Shown in pieces: positions 9,392-18,531 of a stretch of DNA of 64,000 bases. Made by a program: the position numbers and the translations under genes. The stretch is from the NCBI RefSeq assembly GCF_018780565.1, contig NZ_JADMJN010000010.1:62001-126000 (forward strand), in the 5' to 3' direction. The notes beneath the pieces were generated by a model. It was given only the letters and a program-made list of their open reading frames with translations. It ran no database searches and was not told the origin of the DNA. Source of the DNA: Rhodoferax sp. (GTDB taxonomy: Bacteria; Pseudomonadota; Gammaproteobacteria; Burkholderiales; Burkholderiaceae_C). Each line of letters starts with the position of its first letter. The stretch's first letter is position 1.

Positions 9392-10942
9392 TCAGAATGC
9401 AGGCTGGCAGGAATTGCCTGCACGTGCAGTCTTACCGACGTTGGAACCGGTCACGCCCGCCACCGGGGTGATGAACAAACCGGTCAGGTCGGTGATACCA
9501 GGGTTGCCCAGCGAGGAGTTGATCGCGGTGATCAATTCCTGACCTTCGGGGAACGCGGTGCCAGCGGTAAAGGCCACCAGCTCGTACCACATGGTGTAGG
9601 TGCCGTCGATCGCGTTGGCGCGCTGCTTGGCATCGGCTGTACCCGTGGCGGTGAAATTCGGCGACACACCGTCGAGCTTGGCAAACGCCCACTTGTCGGT
9701 ACCCACCACCGGCACGTTTTCCATCGATACGATGCCCAGGCCGAACTCACCCGCGTTGGTGGCGTTGGTCAGGCCGGTTTTTACGCCGCCGGTCGAGGAG
9801 TTTTCAGCCACGTCCACCTTGGTCGTGCTGTTGGCAAGCCGTGCCGGGTTCAGCGCGCCACCGGCAATGCCGATTGCACAGGGCTTGTTGAGGAAACGCA
9901 GGTTGGAAGCCGACTGGGTGCCGGAAGTAATGGCGCGGCGCTCCAGCTGGATCTTGCCGGAAGTACCGGGCGGGGTAGCAACAGCGCCGAACAGCGTGCC
10001 ATCCACATAAGGAATGTTGTCCAGATTGGCGATCGCAGTGTAGGTCGAAGCGGCCAGGTTGGGCTGGCAGGCGCCGGTCAGGTTGGGACTGGCCGAGGTG
10101 AAGGGTGCATCGTCACAAGTGGCGGCGATTTTGCCGGCGGCGATGTCGTTCTTCTGCAGCTGGTAATACAGCGGGTAGCTCACACCCACGCCAAACGCCT
10201 GGCCGATGTTGGTCGGGACTTCGCTGCCGATGGCGGAAATATCCGTGGTGACGTCCAGGTTCAGCTTGTTGATCACGTATTCGGTGTCGGAGAAGCCGCC
10301 CTCGGGGCGATCCGGCGCGGCAAATACGCTGGCGCGCAGCGCTTGGCCTGCGGTGAAGGTCTGGGTGGTGGTAGCACAGCCACGGTAGACGCCAACGCCG
10401 GGGTTGGCGAGACCGGACAGATCGATGCTCACCAATTCGGCGGCGCCATTGGCGCACTGGCCGGCAGCAGCCAGGCCTTCGATGTTGCTGGTGCGCTTGA
10501 GGTTGCCCGGCAGGTTGGGGTTGATTTCACCAGCAATCGAGATATGCGGCGTCACATAGTTGAAGGAACCGCCCTCAACCGTGTGGAACACCACGACTTT
10601 CTGGCCTTCCAGGGAACCGGCGCGGTCGTCATCGGTGTCGACCGTGCAGGTATAGGCCATGCGGTCACCCGCGCCGCCCGGCAGCTTGCCGGCGCTGGCG
10701 CTTTCCAGATAGAGGTGGGCGTCGCGCGTGCCGGGATTGGTGTGAGTGGCACCCAGCGCATCCTTGTAGGTCATGCCTTGGCACAGGGTCAGTGCACCCT
10801 TGTACACCGAAGCGGTGGGGGCAGAAGCGCCGGACAGCCACAGGCGAACGGTGCTGCCGTCCGCCTGGGCGGGAGTCAGGGCGAAAGCAGCGGGGGCGCC
10901 TGCCAGTACAGCAGCAGCCAGAGCGATTTGTTTCAGTTTCAT
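9392..10942 (-). CDS. Exported protein of unknown function with eight cysteines
   Basis: I do not recognise a firm family. The start is the ATG at 10942, which has an AAGGA ribosome site; the longer reading frame to 11026 adds an implausible leader. The 516-residue product begins MKLKQIALAAAVLAG with a signal peptide ending near AFA. The mature part starts with an SGASAPT segment faintly reminiscent of PstS-type phosphate-binding proteins, and it is rich in Gly, Ala, Thr and Asn. It holds eight cysteines, which could form four disulfides, consistent with a folded extracytoplasmic protein. It has no PEP-CTERM tail. It follows a PEP-CTERM gene by 46 bases on the same strand and probably shares its transcript. 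It is a candidate substrate of the nearby type II-like machine, by inference only. Confidence 0.6.
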   Translation of the reverse strand: MKLKQIALAAAVLAGAPAAFALTPAQADGSTVRLWLSGASAPTASVYKGALTLCQGMTYKDALGATHTNPGTRDAHLYLESASAGKLPGGAGDRMAYTCTVDTDDDRAGSLEGQKVVVFHTVEGGSFNYVTPHISIAGEINPNLPGNLKRTSNIEGLAAAGQCANGAAELVSIDLSGLANPGVGVYRGCATTTQTFTAGQALRASVFAAPDRPEGGFSDTEYVINKLNLDVTTDISAIGSEVPTNIGQAFGVGVSYPLYYQLQKNDIAAGKIAATCDDAPFTSASPNLTGACQPNLAASTYTAIANLDNIPYVDGTLFGAVATPPGTSGKIQLERRAITSGTQSASNLRFLNKPCAIGIAGGALNPARLANSTTKVDVAENSSTGGVKTGLTNATNAGEFGLGIVSMENVPVVGTDKWAFAKLDGVSPNFTATGTADAKQRANAIDGTYTMWYELVAFTAGTAFPEGQELITAINSSLGNPGITDLTGLFITPVAGVTGSNVGKTARAGNSCQPAF

Positions 10943-10988
10943 GAGAGTTCCTTGAGGATTAAAGACAAGTGCGAAGAGATTGATTGAC

Positions 10989-11837
10989 TTAAGCGCCACG
11001 GCCATTGCGGCGGCGCACGATCGCACCCATCAAGCCCAGACCAGCCAACAACATGGCGTAGGTTTCAGCTTCCGGCACGGCAGCAACGTTTGCGAAAGTA
11101 ATCGTGCCGGCGGCGGCATTCACCGACCATTCGCCGAATTCACCAGTACCGATGCTGCCGTTGCCGTCCAAGTCAACGCCAAAAGCGGACTTGGCAGCCT
11201 GCGCTGAACCATTGCCTGCACCAACGGACAAAGACCAGAAGTTTTGTGCCGTGGCCAGGGTCTTGGTGGTGTCGCTTGTCTTTGTAAGCCAGGTGTCACC
11301 TTGAGTAGCGCCATTGACCGCACGGAAGTAGCTGTTGGCAACATCGGTCGAGAGAGCCGTGCTAGCGCCGTTGGCTTCCGTGACATGGGTGCCACGCAAA
11401 TTGTTAGCGGTGACGTAGGAATTCATGTTCTGAAAGCCACCCAGATTAGCGTTGGTCAGGCTGGTATAGGTCGCCACATCGTTGGTGGTCAGGTAACGCG
11501 TATTAACGTTATCCAGCGCAATCACGTTGAATTCGATGGCGGCATCGTTGGTGGAAAAAGCCAGCAGGTCGTTCCAGGCGGAACCGTAGTTGGCGCTGGT
11601 CAAGTTCCAGGTCTGGGTATAACCAGCCTCGTTCTTGTGCGTCAGAAAATCATTCATGCTGACGCCCAGGTCGAACACGGCGGACATGTCGTCGCCACCC
11701 GCAGTAGCGGAAGTTCCGCCCTGGGAGATGAAGTTGACCAGCAGGCTCCCGTTGCCGGAAGTCGCGCCGTCCATGGCAGCGAACGACGATGCGGAAGTGG
11801 CCAGCAAAGCTGCCAATGCGATAAGTTTGAGTTTCAT
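10989..11837 (-). CDS. PEP-CTERM protein with an EF-hand-like loop
   Basis: This 282-residue exported protein should be processed by an exosortase at its C-terminus. It has a signal peptide (MKLKLIALAALLATSASSFA), then a Ser/Thr/Asn-rich body. A canonical 12-residue EF-hand calcium loop, DLDGNGSIGTGE, lies at residues 222-233 with ligands at positions 1, 3, 5 and 12. The sorting tail at 254-282 reads VPEAETYAM, then a hydrophobic segment, then RRRNGRG. The motif is PEA rather than PEP. The ATG at 11837 has an AGGAT site. The exported eight-cysteine protein follows on the same strand. The matrix role is unknown; calcium binding is inferred from the loop. Confidence 0.85.
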   Translation of the reverse strand: MKLKLIALAALLATSASSFAAMDGATSGNGSLLVNFISQGGTSATAGGDDMSAVFDLGVSMNDFLTHKNEAGYTQTWNLTSANYGSAWNDLLAFSTNDAAIEFNVIALDNVNTRYLTTNDVATYTSLTNANLGGFQNMNSYVTANNLRGTHVTEANGASTALSTDVANSYFRAVNGATQGDTWLTKTSDTTKTLATAQNFWSLSVGAGNGSAQAAKSAFGVDLDGNGSIGTGEFGEWSVNAAAGTITFANVAAVPEAETYAMLLAGLGLMGAIVRRRNGRGA

Positions 11838-12117
11838 GTGTTTGATCCTGTCAAGTTGCTAAATTAGTGAAGAGTTGCTTTTGGTTTCCCAGATTCAAAT
11901 CAACTCAAAATAAATTTAAGTCGACGGGAACTAATTTAATTTCCCAACATTTCAGGCGTTATGTGTCTTGGCTTGCATTTCGTAGTCCGTTCAGACATCG
12001 AAGAACCGGGTCTTCACTCACCTTGACCCATAAAAACAGGTCAATCCCAGCGTGAAACATGAAAAGTTAGCCATAAAAACAATAGCGTTTCGACACTGCT
12101 GCATGAATCAGCAAAAA

Positions 12118-12897
12118 TCAGGTGAGGTCGCCGTGCGCCACCAGGCGCAGGGTGGTGGCCTTGCCAACAGCCTGGGCCCGGTTGTTCACATTGAGTTTGC
12201 GCATGATGTTCTGCAGGTGGTTCTTGACCGTGGGTGGGCTGATGTCCAGAATCTGCCCGATCTCCTGGTTGGTCTTGCCGCCCTTGACCCAGTGCAGCAC
12301 CTGGATCTCGCGCTTGGACAGCAGGGTGACGGCGGCGACGTCGTCGGGCTTTCCGCTGCTCTCCTTGGCCAGCATGCGGTACAGAGCCATGTGCAGGTAG
12401 GGCATCAGCAGCTCCAGCAAATAGGCCTCGCGTGCGCCTGGCGAGGCAGCCAAGCCGACGAACACGAAAAAGCTGCCGAACTCACCTTTGATTTCCTTGG
12501 CACCATGGGCCGCCACGTGCCCGAATTCGTAGCGATTCAAATCTGCCAGAAGCTGGCGCCGCCCTACATGGCCGCCACCCTCCGGGCTGAGTAGCCAAGG
12601 CACACTGCCGGCGCGCAACCAGTCGTCCACAATGCGCGGCAGCAGCCCATTGGCGGGATCACCAACGGACTGCTCCAGTTGGGCGTTGAGTACGTTGCGG
12701 GAAAAAGTTTCGTGCTTGAAGCGTATGCGGGCAATATCGCCATAGGCGCAAAACAAGGTCTCATGGGGAATGAAGCCCTGCAAGGCACCCTGGGCCCACA
12801 GGAAAAACTGATGCCGCTTGTTGATCGTCAACGACGTTTCGATCGTGACGATCAAATGCTCCAAGTCCTGGTTATTCAAACGGACTGGCTTTTTCAT
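12118..12897 (-). CDS. epsA: EpsA-type LuxR-family transcriptional regulator
   Basis: This is a DNA-binding regulator of the EpsA family, known from exosortase B-linked exopolysaccharide clusters. The 259-residue protein has an N-terminal ligand or interaction domain without a recognised receiver Asp. Its C-terminal LuxR helix-turn-helix, at about residues 188-245, includes LLSKREIQVLHWVKGGKTN and SPPTVKNHLQNIMRKL. It is the last gene of the type II-like secretion operon. Its ATG overlaps the preceding pseudopilin stop codon (ATGA), which implies coupled translation. This places control of the secretion machine, and probably the eps operon 12 kb away, in one hand. The inducing signal is unknown. 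Confidence 0.88.
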   Translation of the reverse strand: MKKPVRLNNQDLEHLIVTIETSLTINKRHQFFLWAQGALQGFIPHETLFCAYGDIARIRFKHETFSRNVLNAQLEQSVGDPANGLLPRIVDDWLRAGSVPWLLSPEGGGHVGRRQLLADLNRYEFGHVAAHGAKEIKGEFGSFFVFVGLAASPGAREAYLLELLMPYLHMALYRMLAKESSGKPDDVAAVTLLSKREIQVLHWVKGGKTNQEIGQILDISPPTVKNHLQNIMRKLNVNNRAQAVGKATTLRLVAHGDLT

Positions 12898-13371
12898 CGC
12901 AAAGCCTCGCCAGGCTCAAACCGAAACACCCACTGCTCGTAGCGCGTCGCACCGGAAAAGGTCGAATCAGGTCCGGCAAACGTTGTCTTGAGCGCCTGGC
13001 TTTCCGAAAGGCTATGGATGCCTGCGATGCGGTCGCCCACCTTCACCAAGCCCCATTGCGCGCTGCCGGTGATCGGGTCGCGGTAGAGCTGGCGCAGGTG
13101 ACGGTGTGGAACCGGAAAACGCTGATCTTCCAGCAGGTCTTCGAGTTTGAGCGGATACTGCTTCGCCGCGTCGGGCGACGAGGCGTAGTAGGAACCAATG
13201 GCCTGGCGAAACTGATTGCCGATGAACAGGAGTTCGGCTTCCTTCTCACGCTGAGCCGCCGTATGCCAGACCTGGCCAGCACTGCCCAGTAGCAGCCCCA
13301 TGGCGGCAAGTGCGAACAAGACCAGGAGATACCCAAAGCCGCGCTGACCCCGGCGGTGACTGTGCTGTGCG

Positions 13372-13385
<14 letters not shown>
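12894..13385 (-). CDS. Minor pseudopilin lacking Glu5
   Basis: This 163-residue prepilin-like protein of the type II-like system begins at ATG 13385, overlapping the upstream pseudopilin by 14 bases. After a basic leader (RRGQRG) the processed N-terminus would read FGYLLVLFALAAMG, so position 5 of the mature protein is Leu and not Glu. In classical type II systems the tip subunit GspK is the pseudopilin that lacks Glu5, so this may be the functional tip, although it is much shorter than GspK. The soluble part includes YPLKLEDLLEDQRFP and a DPITG segment typical of pseudopilin C-domains. Confidence 0.8.
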
Positions 13386-13728
<343 letters not shown>

Positions 13729-13729
13729 G

Positions 13730-14203
13730 TCACCACTCCCGGTAGGCCGTGCCGTTGAGCCCGACGCGCTCGGAGCGCGAGTACACATCAAACACATCGT
13801 CCCCTTCTGCAGGAGCATCTGGCGGGCTGGCATAAGCGCGTTTGCCCCAGGTGTCGGCAGCGGGGACGTCGGGCTGCGGATGAAAGGGGTCACGCGGCAA
13901 ACGGCGCAGGAAGAATATCTTGGCTTGCGCCGGGTTCTTGGCATCCTCCACGCCGCCTGCCAGCTCGTCCAGAGAGCGGGGATAGCCCGAGCCACCAGCC
14001 CGACGCTGCACGCGGCCTTCGTCCGCCGCACGCTTGTAGGTATCGAGTGCCTCACGAATCTGCCGCAGCGCGCTGCGCAGCTCGGACTCTTTGGCTCTTT
14101 GCAAACTGATCTCACCCAGCGGCACGGCGATGGAGGCAAGGATGCCGACGATTGCCACCGTCACCACCAGCTCGATCAAGGTAAAGCCGCGAGCGCGCCG
14201 CAT
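13730..14203 (-). CDS. Type II secretion pseudopilin
   Basis: This 157-residue pseudopilin has leader MRRARG and mature start FTLIELVVTVAIVGILAS with Glu5. The C-domain carries YPRSLDELAGG and LPRDPFHPQPD, and the protein ends in an aromatic residue. The ATG at 14203 has a strong AGGAGG site and overlaps the secretin stop codon by one base (TGATG). It is the first of three consecutive pseudopilin genes after the secretin and is distinct from the GspG homologue at the head of the operon. Confidence 0.88.
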   Translation of the reverse strand: MRRARGFTLIELVVTVAIVGILASIAVPLGEISLQRAKESELRSALRQIREALDTYKRAADEGRVQRRAGGSGYPRSLDELAGGVEDAKNPAQAKIFFLRRLPRDPFHPQPDVPAADTWGKRAYASPPDAPAEGDDVFDVYSRSERVGLNGTAYREW

Positions 14204-16179
14204 CAGGGCCTCCTGGCTTCCGACGGGGGCGCGGGGATGAGGGCTCCCTCAGGCGCAGCCGGGTTGGTCGCCAGTTCTGCAGGTGTCGGCGGCGTTGCCG
14301 GAGGTGTGGGCTGCGCCCCGGCCGAGCGAGAGAACGACAGCGAAAGCCCGCGCGGCTCCGCCGTCTTCACTTGCAATGCAGGCGCCCCCACCGACAGCTC
14401 GGAACCAGCCGCTACGTTGGCCGACAAGCCTTCGGGGCGCGCCAGATTGCGTACGATGCGCGGCGTGATCAACAACACGATTTCCGTCTTGCTGCTGTTG
14501 TCCCTCTGGCTGCTGAAAAGACGCCCCAGCAAGGGGATGTCGCCCAGCCCCGGCAGGCGGTTGGCGCTGCTGCGCTCTTCGTCACTGATAAGACCGGCAA
14601 GCACCTGGGTTTCCCCATTTTTCAGGCGCAGCACGGTGGATGCGCTGCGCGTTCCCACCTGGTAGGCCAGCGAGCCGGCAGGGCCGGAAATCTCCTTGGC
14701 AATGCTGCTGACCTCCAACCCAACCTTGATGGACACCTCGTCGTCCAAATAGATATTGGGCTCGACGTCCAGCTTGAGGCCCACATCCAGATAGGACACC
14801 GAGGCTGCAACACCGACATTGGCCGTGGAGGTGGTTGTGAAAACCGGCAACTTGTCACCGATATGAATCTTCGCCTTTTCGCGGTTCTTGACGCGGATAC
14901 GCGGGTTGGCCAGCATGTTGCCATCCCCCACCTGATTCTTGAGATTCAGCATCAAGGCCGGGTTGGAGACAAACGAGGTCAGGCCAGCGCGGTTTCGTAA
15001 GTCAACAAAGCCCGCCGCAAGTGCGCCGCCGAGGTTGGTGGTGGTCTCGGTCACGCCGTTGTTAACGATGGTTGAATTGCTGGTGGGTTGCAACTGACCG
15101 TAGCCAATCTGGTCCGGAAAGCGCAGCCCCAATTCCAGCAGCTTGCTGCGGGACATTTCCAGCACTTCCACATCAAGCATGACCTCCGGCTCGGCCATGT
15201 CCAGCGATTCCAGCAAGCGCTCGGCCAGGCGCACCGCCTCGACCGTGTCCTTGATCACCAGTAAATTGAGTTTCTCATCAGTGAAGATGTCTTTGGTTTT
15301 GACCAATGACTTCACCAGCGCCTGGGCTTGCTTCACATCGGCATTGGCAAGGTAAAAGCTTCGCGTCACCAGCTCCTGGTACTCCTTGGCTTTGGCGGGC
15401 GTGTTCGGGTAGACCAATACCGAGTTTTCGTTCAGCAACTTCCGCTCAAGCTGGTTGGTGACCAGAATCAGTTTCACCACTTCATCAATGCCGGTGTTGC
15501 GCACAAAGATCGTGACCTTGGTGTCTGTCTTGACATCCTTGTCAAAAACAAAGTTGAGTCCTGAGCTACGCGCAATGACTTCAAACACAGTCTTGAGGGG
15601 CGTGTCACGAAACTCCAGGGTCACCGGCTTGCTGTGGGCCGACTTGAGCGACTGTGCCGGCACCTCGGCACGCGTCAATTGCTCGCGCAGTTTTTGCAAC
15701 AGGCGGCGAGCCTCGCCATGCGTCGGGTTTTCTGCCAGCACGCTTCTCAAGATTCGCTCTGCGCCAGCGTTGTCCCTCTTGCCAAGCAAGGCCTCAGCCT
15801 CGCGCACACGCGTCTCATGCCGCTGCTGGGCGGCAATCTCGGCAAGCCCATCGCGCACGCGCGGGTTGTTGGCATCGAGCTTTTGCACACGCAAGTAGAG
15901 GGCCTGCGCCGCCTCAATCCGCCCGGCGACACGCTCGGTGTCTGCCGCTATCAGCAGTTGGCCCGCCGCCAGGTCACGCTGGCGAAAATAGTGGGCACGC
16001 AATTCACGGTCGTCAGGCGCATCTCTCAGGGCCTTCTCCAGGCGGATCACGCTGTCGTCAATACGACCCTCGGCGAGCAGGGCACGGCTTTCCTTGATGG
16101 CCGGGTTGCCGGCGCACCCGAGAAACAGGAGTACGGCAAACAGCGTGGCAAGCCGGGCGATGGGTGTGGCGATTTTCAA
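14203..16179 (-). CDS. gspD: Secretin lipoprotein (GspD/PulD family) with TPR-like N-terminus
   Basis: This is the outer-membrane multimeric gate of the type II-like machine. The 658-residue protein has a lipobox (LFLGC, Cys22) and a helical TPR-like region at about 27-170. An STN/N0-type domain at about 185-260 includes FEVIARSSGLNFVFD. One ring domain follows, then the secretin core at about 370-570 (VEVLEMSRSKLLELGL, LANPRIRVKNREKAKIHIGD, GLGDIPLLGRLFSS). A Pro/Ala-rich tail ends the protein. The start is a TTG at 16179, with GGAAG upstream, overlapping the stop of the preceding gene (TTGA). The lipid anchor suggests self-piloting. The N-terminal TPR region resembles secretins of MSHA- and PEP-CTERM-linked systems more than textbook GspD. 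Confidence 0.9.
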   Translation of the reverse strand: MKIATPIARLATLFAVLLFLGCAGNPAIKESRALLAEGRIDDSVIRLEKALRDAPDDRELRAHYFRQRDLAAGQLLIAADTERVAGRIEAAQALYLRVQKLDANNPRVRDGLAEIAAQQRHETRVREAEALLGKRDNAGAERILRSVLAENPTHGEARRLLQKLREQLTRAEVPAQSLKSAHSKPVTLEFRDTPLKTVFEVIARSSGLNFVFDKDVKTDTKVTIFVRNTGIDEVVKLILVTNQLERKLLNENSVLVYPNTPAKAKEYQELVTRSFYLANADVKQAQALVKSLVKTKDIFTDEKLNLLVIKDTVEAVRLAERLLESLDMAEPEVMLDVEVLEMSRSKLLELGLRFPDQIGYGQLQPTSNSTIVNNGVTETTTNLGGALAAGFVDLRNRAGLTSFVSNPALMLNLKNQVGDGNMLANPRIRVKNREKAKIHIGDKLPVFTTTSTANVGVAASVSYLDVGLKLDVEPNIYLDDEVSIKVGLEVSSIAKEISGPAGSLAYQVGTRSASTVLRLKNGETQVLAGLISDEERSSANRLPGLGDIPLLGRLFSSQRDNSSKTEIVLLITPRIVRNLARPEGLSANVAAGSELSVGAPALQVKTAEPRGLSLSFSRSAGAQPTPPATPPTPAELATNPAAPEGALIPAPPSEARRP

Positions 16180-16655
16180 TTTGCGCTTCCGAATGTCAGG
16201 CGTTGTTTTTCATTGAGCGGCAGATAGACAAACGTCATGCCCGCCGGCGTAATTTCTTCAACCTTGTAGTCCGCCAAGAGGTCGCCCGCCCGCAGCAGAT
16301 GCGTACGGACATCCTGGCCGACAAAGGCCATCACGACCCCCTCGTCCAGCACCTTGCCCAAATACCGGAAGGGCAAGGGCGGGGCTTTGGGTGGTGGCGG
16401 TTTTGACGGCGCTGGTGGTGGCGGCTGCCAGCTTCGGGATGAAAGGAGATCCGCAACCGGCGCTTCAAAACGGTCGCGCACCAGAGGCGTTTCCTGGTCC
16501 TTCGGCGGTGTGTGCGCGACCGTCGTAGCAGTGGCATTGCGAGCCGGATCCGCCAGCTCGACTTGTGGCACATCAAGGCCTGGCACGTCGAACAGCGATG
16601 CACCCAGGGTCGCAACCAATGCGGCAGCCAGCAGGATGTTGCGCAGGGATGGCAT
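16176..16655 (-). CDS. PilP/GspC-like periplasmic connector
   Basis: This 159-residue protein has one N-terminal membrane segment (about 5-22) and a Pro-rich linker (PPPPAPSKPPPPKAPP, near residue 80). A C-terminal small beta domain contains PFRYLGKVLDEG and MTFVYLPLNEKQRLTFG. This is the arrangement of PilP and of the GspC homology region, which link the inner-membrane platform to the secretin. The assignment rests on architecture and gene order: it lies directly before the secretin and directly after the PilO-like gene, with TGA and ATG adjacent. Confidence 0.7.
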   Translation of the reverse strand: MPSLRNILLAAALVATLGASLFDVPGLDVPQVELADPARNATATTVAHTPPKDQETPLVRDRFEAPVADLLSSRSWQPPPPAPSKPPPPKAPPLPFRYLGKVLDEGVVMAFVGQDVRTHLLRAGDLLADYKVEEITPAGMTFVYLPLNEKQRLTFGSAN

Positions 16656-17213
16656 TCAGGATGCTCTCAAAAATAGCGTCATGCGCACACGCGCCTCGAC
16701 CGAATCGCTACCCACGTCATCGCGGCGAAAGCTGATTTCGTCCAGCGCAGCCGAAGGCACCGCGTTCATGACCTCACCGATCCAGGCCCGCAGTTGCGGA
16801 TAGCTGGCACGCGCGGGCAGCGTGATCTGGTAACGCAGCAAGCGTGCGCCACCGTCCCGGGCCAGGCGGTACTCTCCGTTGGCCAGCTTGACGCCATTGG
16901 CGGCAGCGGCGCGGTGAATGGCATCAATGGCCTCCATCGCACCCGTGCTGGCGGGCAGTCCGGCATGGAAGGCCAGCAAACGCTTGGCGGCCAACTCATC
17001 CTGATTGGGCTTCTGCACCAGACGCTGCCGCTGCGCCAAAGCTTGCGCGCGCAGTTCCGCAACTTGCGTGCGCGTCTGTACCACTCCCCCAAAGTGCCAA
17101 CCGATGGCGCCGCCCAGCAGCGCGAGCCCGAGCACCACTCCCCAGCCATGGCGATACAGCTGATAGTGCATATGGGCAATGACGTGCTGGGGCGTCACGA
17201 CGGAAGTCTCCAC
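16656..17213 (-). CDS. PilO/GspM-like inner-membrane platform protein
   Basis: This 185-residue bitopic protein has a cytoplasmic stub, a membrane segment at about 25-45 (WGVVLGLALLGGAIGW), a coiled-coil stretch, and a ferredoxin-like C-domain, as in PilO and GspM. The likely start is GTG at 17213, overlapping the PilN-like gene by 19 bases. It should pair with the PilN-like protein to align the pilin assembly platform. Sequence identity to named families cannot be judged by eye, so order and topology carry the call. Confidence 0.7.
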   Translation of the reverse strand: METSVVTPQHVIAHMHYQLYRHGWGVVLGLALLGGAIGWHFGGVVQTRTQVAELRAQALAQRQRLVQKPNQDELAAKRLLAFHAGLPASTGAMEAIDAIHRAAAANGVKLANGEYRLARDGGARLLRYQITLPARASYPQLRAWIGEVMNAVPSAALDEISFRRDDVGSDSVEARVRMTLFLRAS

Positions 17214-17716
17214 ACCGCATCCAGAGAAAATCGAATGACCTTGACGGCACCCGCCTGCTTTTCTTCATGACCCGACAGGTATGCGGTTTCAATCAGGCTC
17301 GACTGGCGCAGGCGATTCACGTAGGCCACCACATCGGCCATCGCCTTGGCTTCGCCAGTGATGCGCAGCGTGCGCGTTTGCCCCTGACCCTCGACGCTCA
17401 GAATTCCGACCGCCGGATCCATCATCAACTCCATCTCGCGCAGCACCGCATCCCAGGGCAAACGCAACTGGGAGCTGACGCGGCCCATGGCTTTTGCATC
17501 ATCCTGCGTCGCAGGCAATGCGCTTGTGCGCTGACGTGGGGCATCCGGCTTGGGCTGACGGGCCTGGCGCATCTGCAGGCGTTCCAGCTCTGCACGTACT
17601 TCGACATAGTCAACCGCAACGACGCTGGCCGCCACCATGCCCACAGCCAATACCAACAGGTCCAGTGGCGAGCCGAGGCGACGGTGCGCCATGAAATTGA
17701 GATTGAGTGCTTGCAT
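17195..17716 (-). CDS. PilN/GspL C-terminal-like platform protein
   Basis: This 173-residue protein begins MQALNLNFMAHRR, a PilN-like 'NLNF' start. It has one membrane segment at about 17-37, a coiled coil, and a ferredoxin-like C-domain with TLRITGEAKAMADVVAYVN and LIETAYLSGHE. The start is ATG 17716, five bases after the PilM-like stop; the longer frame to 18040 is a shadow of that gene. In T4P-type systems PilM binds the PilN N-terminus, and the two genes are adjacent here. In type II systems both functions are usually fused in GspL, so the split is notable. Confidence 0.75.
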   Translation of the reverse strand: MQALNLNFMAHRRLGSPLDLLVLAVGMVAASVVAVDYVEVRAELERLQMRQARQPKPDAPRQRTSALPATQDDAKAMGRVSSQLRLPWDAVLREMELMMDPAVGILSVEGQGQTRTLRITGEAKAMADVVAYVNRLRQSSLIETAYLSGHEEKQAGAVKVIRFSLDAVWRLPS

Positions 17717-17721
17717 CAGCC

Positions 17722-18531
17722 TCAGACTCCCAACGCCAGACGCTGGCCAACCAGGGATTGGCCAAACCGCAGCTTCGGCTTGAGCCACATAAACGGCAGG
17801 TCTCCGGTGGGCTGAGGAGCCTCCTCGCTGCCCGCCAGGTACAGGGGCGGCGAGGACTCGGTGAGACCGGCTGCGATGCCCATCTGCGCCATCATGCCCG
17901 GCAGTATGCGACGCCAGTCGCCATCGAGACGTTGGGTGTGCAGTCCGGCCCAGCGCCCTCCCTGCAACAGGCCAAGCGAGATGCAATCCGACTCGATCAA
18001 GCCAAACCAGGCGGCCCCGCCACCCAGGGACCTGCGCCACTGGTCAAAGGCCGAGGAGAAATAGGGCGTTACAGAGGCAAGTCGCACGCCGGCAGTTTCA
18101 CAGGTGCTGCGCAGCGCATCCATCAGGGCGACATCGATGGCGCAGGCAGGCATGGTTGTGCCCGGCGGTTGCGGTGCATACAACATCTGCCAGTCTTCGG
18201 CAGCCTTGCCAAAGATTTCGCGAAAACGCAGCGAGGCGTAGGCAGTCAGTTCACTTGCCTGGGTCAGTCCGGCTCGCCACGGCAATAGCTGCCAGCGAAC
18301 AAAACGCCCCGACAGCACAATGTGCAAGGTGATCTTGGTGGGACTCTGCGCAGCAAGCACACCGGCCAAGGCCTTGACAACCGGCCGCCAAGGCTCGGCT
18401 TGCGCCGCTGGTTCGCATTCGATTCGGGCGCAGCTCGCAGGCGTGCGCGACCATATACCCTCCGCCTTGACGAGCATGAGATGTTGCGTCGACAGGCCCA
18501 CCCGCAAGGTTTGAGATTTAGGCGACCACAC
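17722..18531 (-). CDS. PilM/GspL N-terminal-like actin-fold protein
   Basis: This is the cytoplasmic actin-like component that couples the ATPase to the platform. The best start is GTG 18531, with AGGAG seven bases upstream, giving 269 residues and a 14-base overlap with the ATPase gene. The frame opens further to 18585, but without a better ribosome site. Visible segments include VWSPKSQTLRVGLS (beta strands of the first subdomain) and YASLRFREIFG and AWFGLIESDCISLGLL (second subdomain). It is degenerate relative to PilM, with no clear ATP-binding signature. Position between the ATPase and the PilN-like gene supports the role. Confidence 0.7.
   Translation of the reverse strand: MWSPKSQTLRVGLSTQHLMLVKAEGIWSRTPASCARIECEPAAQAEPWRPVVKALAGVLAAQSPTKITLHIVLSGRFVRWQLLPWRAGLTQASELTAYASLRFREIFGKAAEDWQMLYAPQPPGTTMPACAIDVALMDALRSTCETAGVRLASVTPYFSSAFDQWRRSLGGGAAWFGLIESDCISLGLLQGGRWAGLHTQRLDGDWRRILPGMMAQMGIAAGLTESSPPLYLAGSEEAPQPTGDLPFMWLKPKLRFGQSLVGQRLALGV

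Noticed and set aside
11838..12117. Sigma-54 promoter (TGGCAC-N5-TTGC) for PEP-CTERM genes
   Set aside because: I looked upstream of the PEP-CTERM genes and the eps operon by eye and found no acceptable -24/-12 pair.
17195..18040. A 281-codon version of the PilN-like gene
   Set aside because: Its first 108 codons run antiframe through the PilM-like gene. The start at 17716 gives the canonical NLNF beginning.
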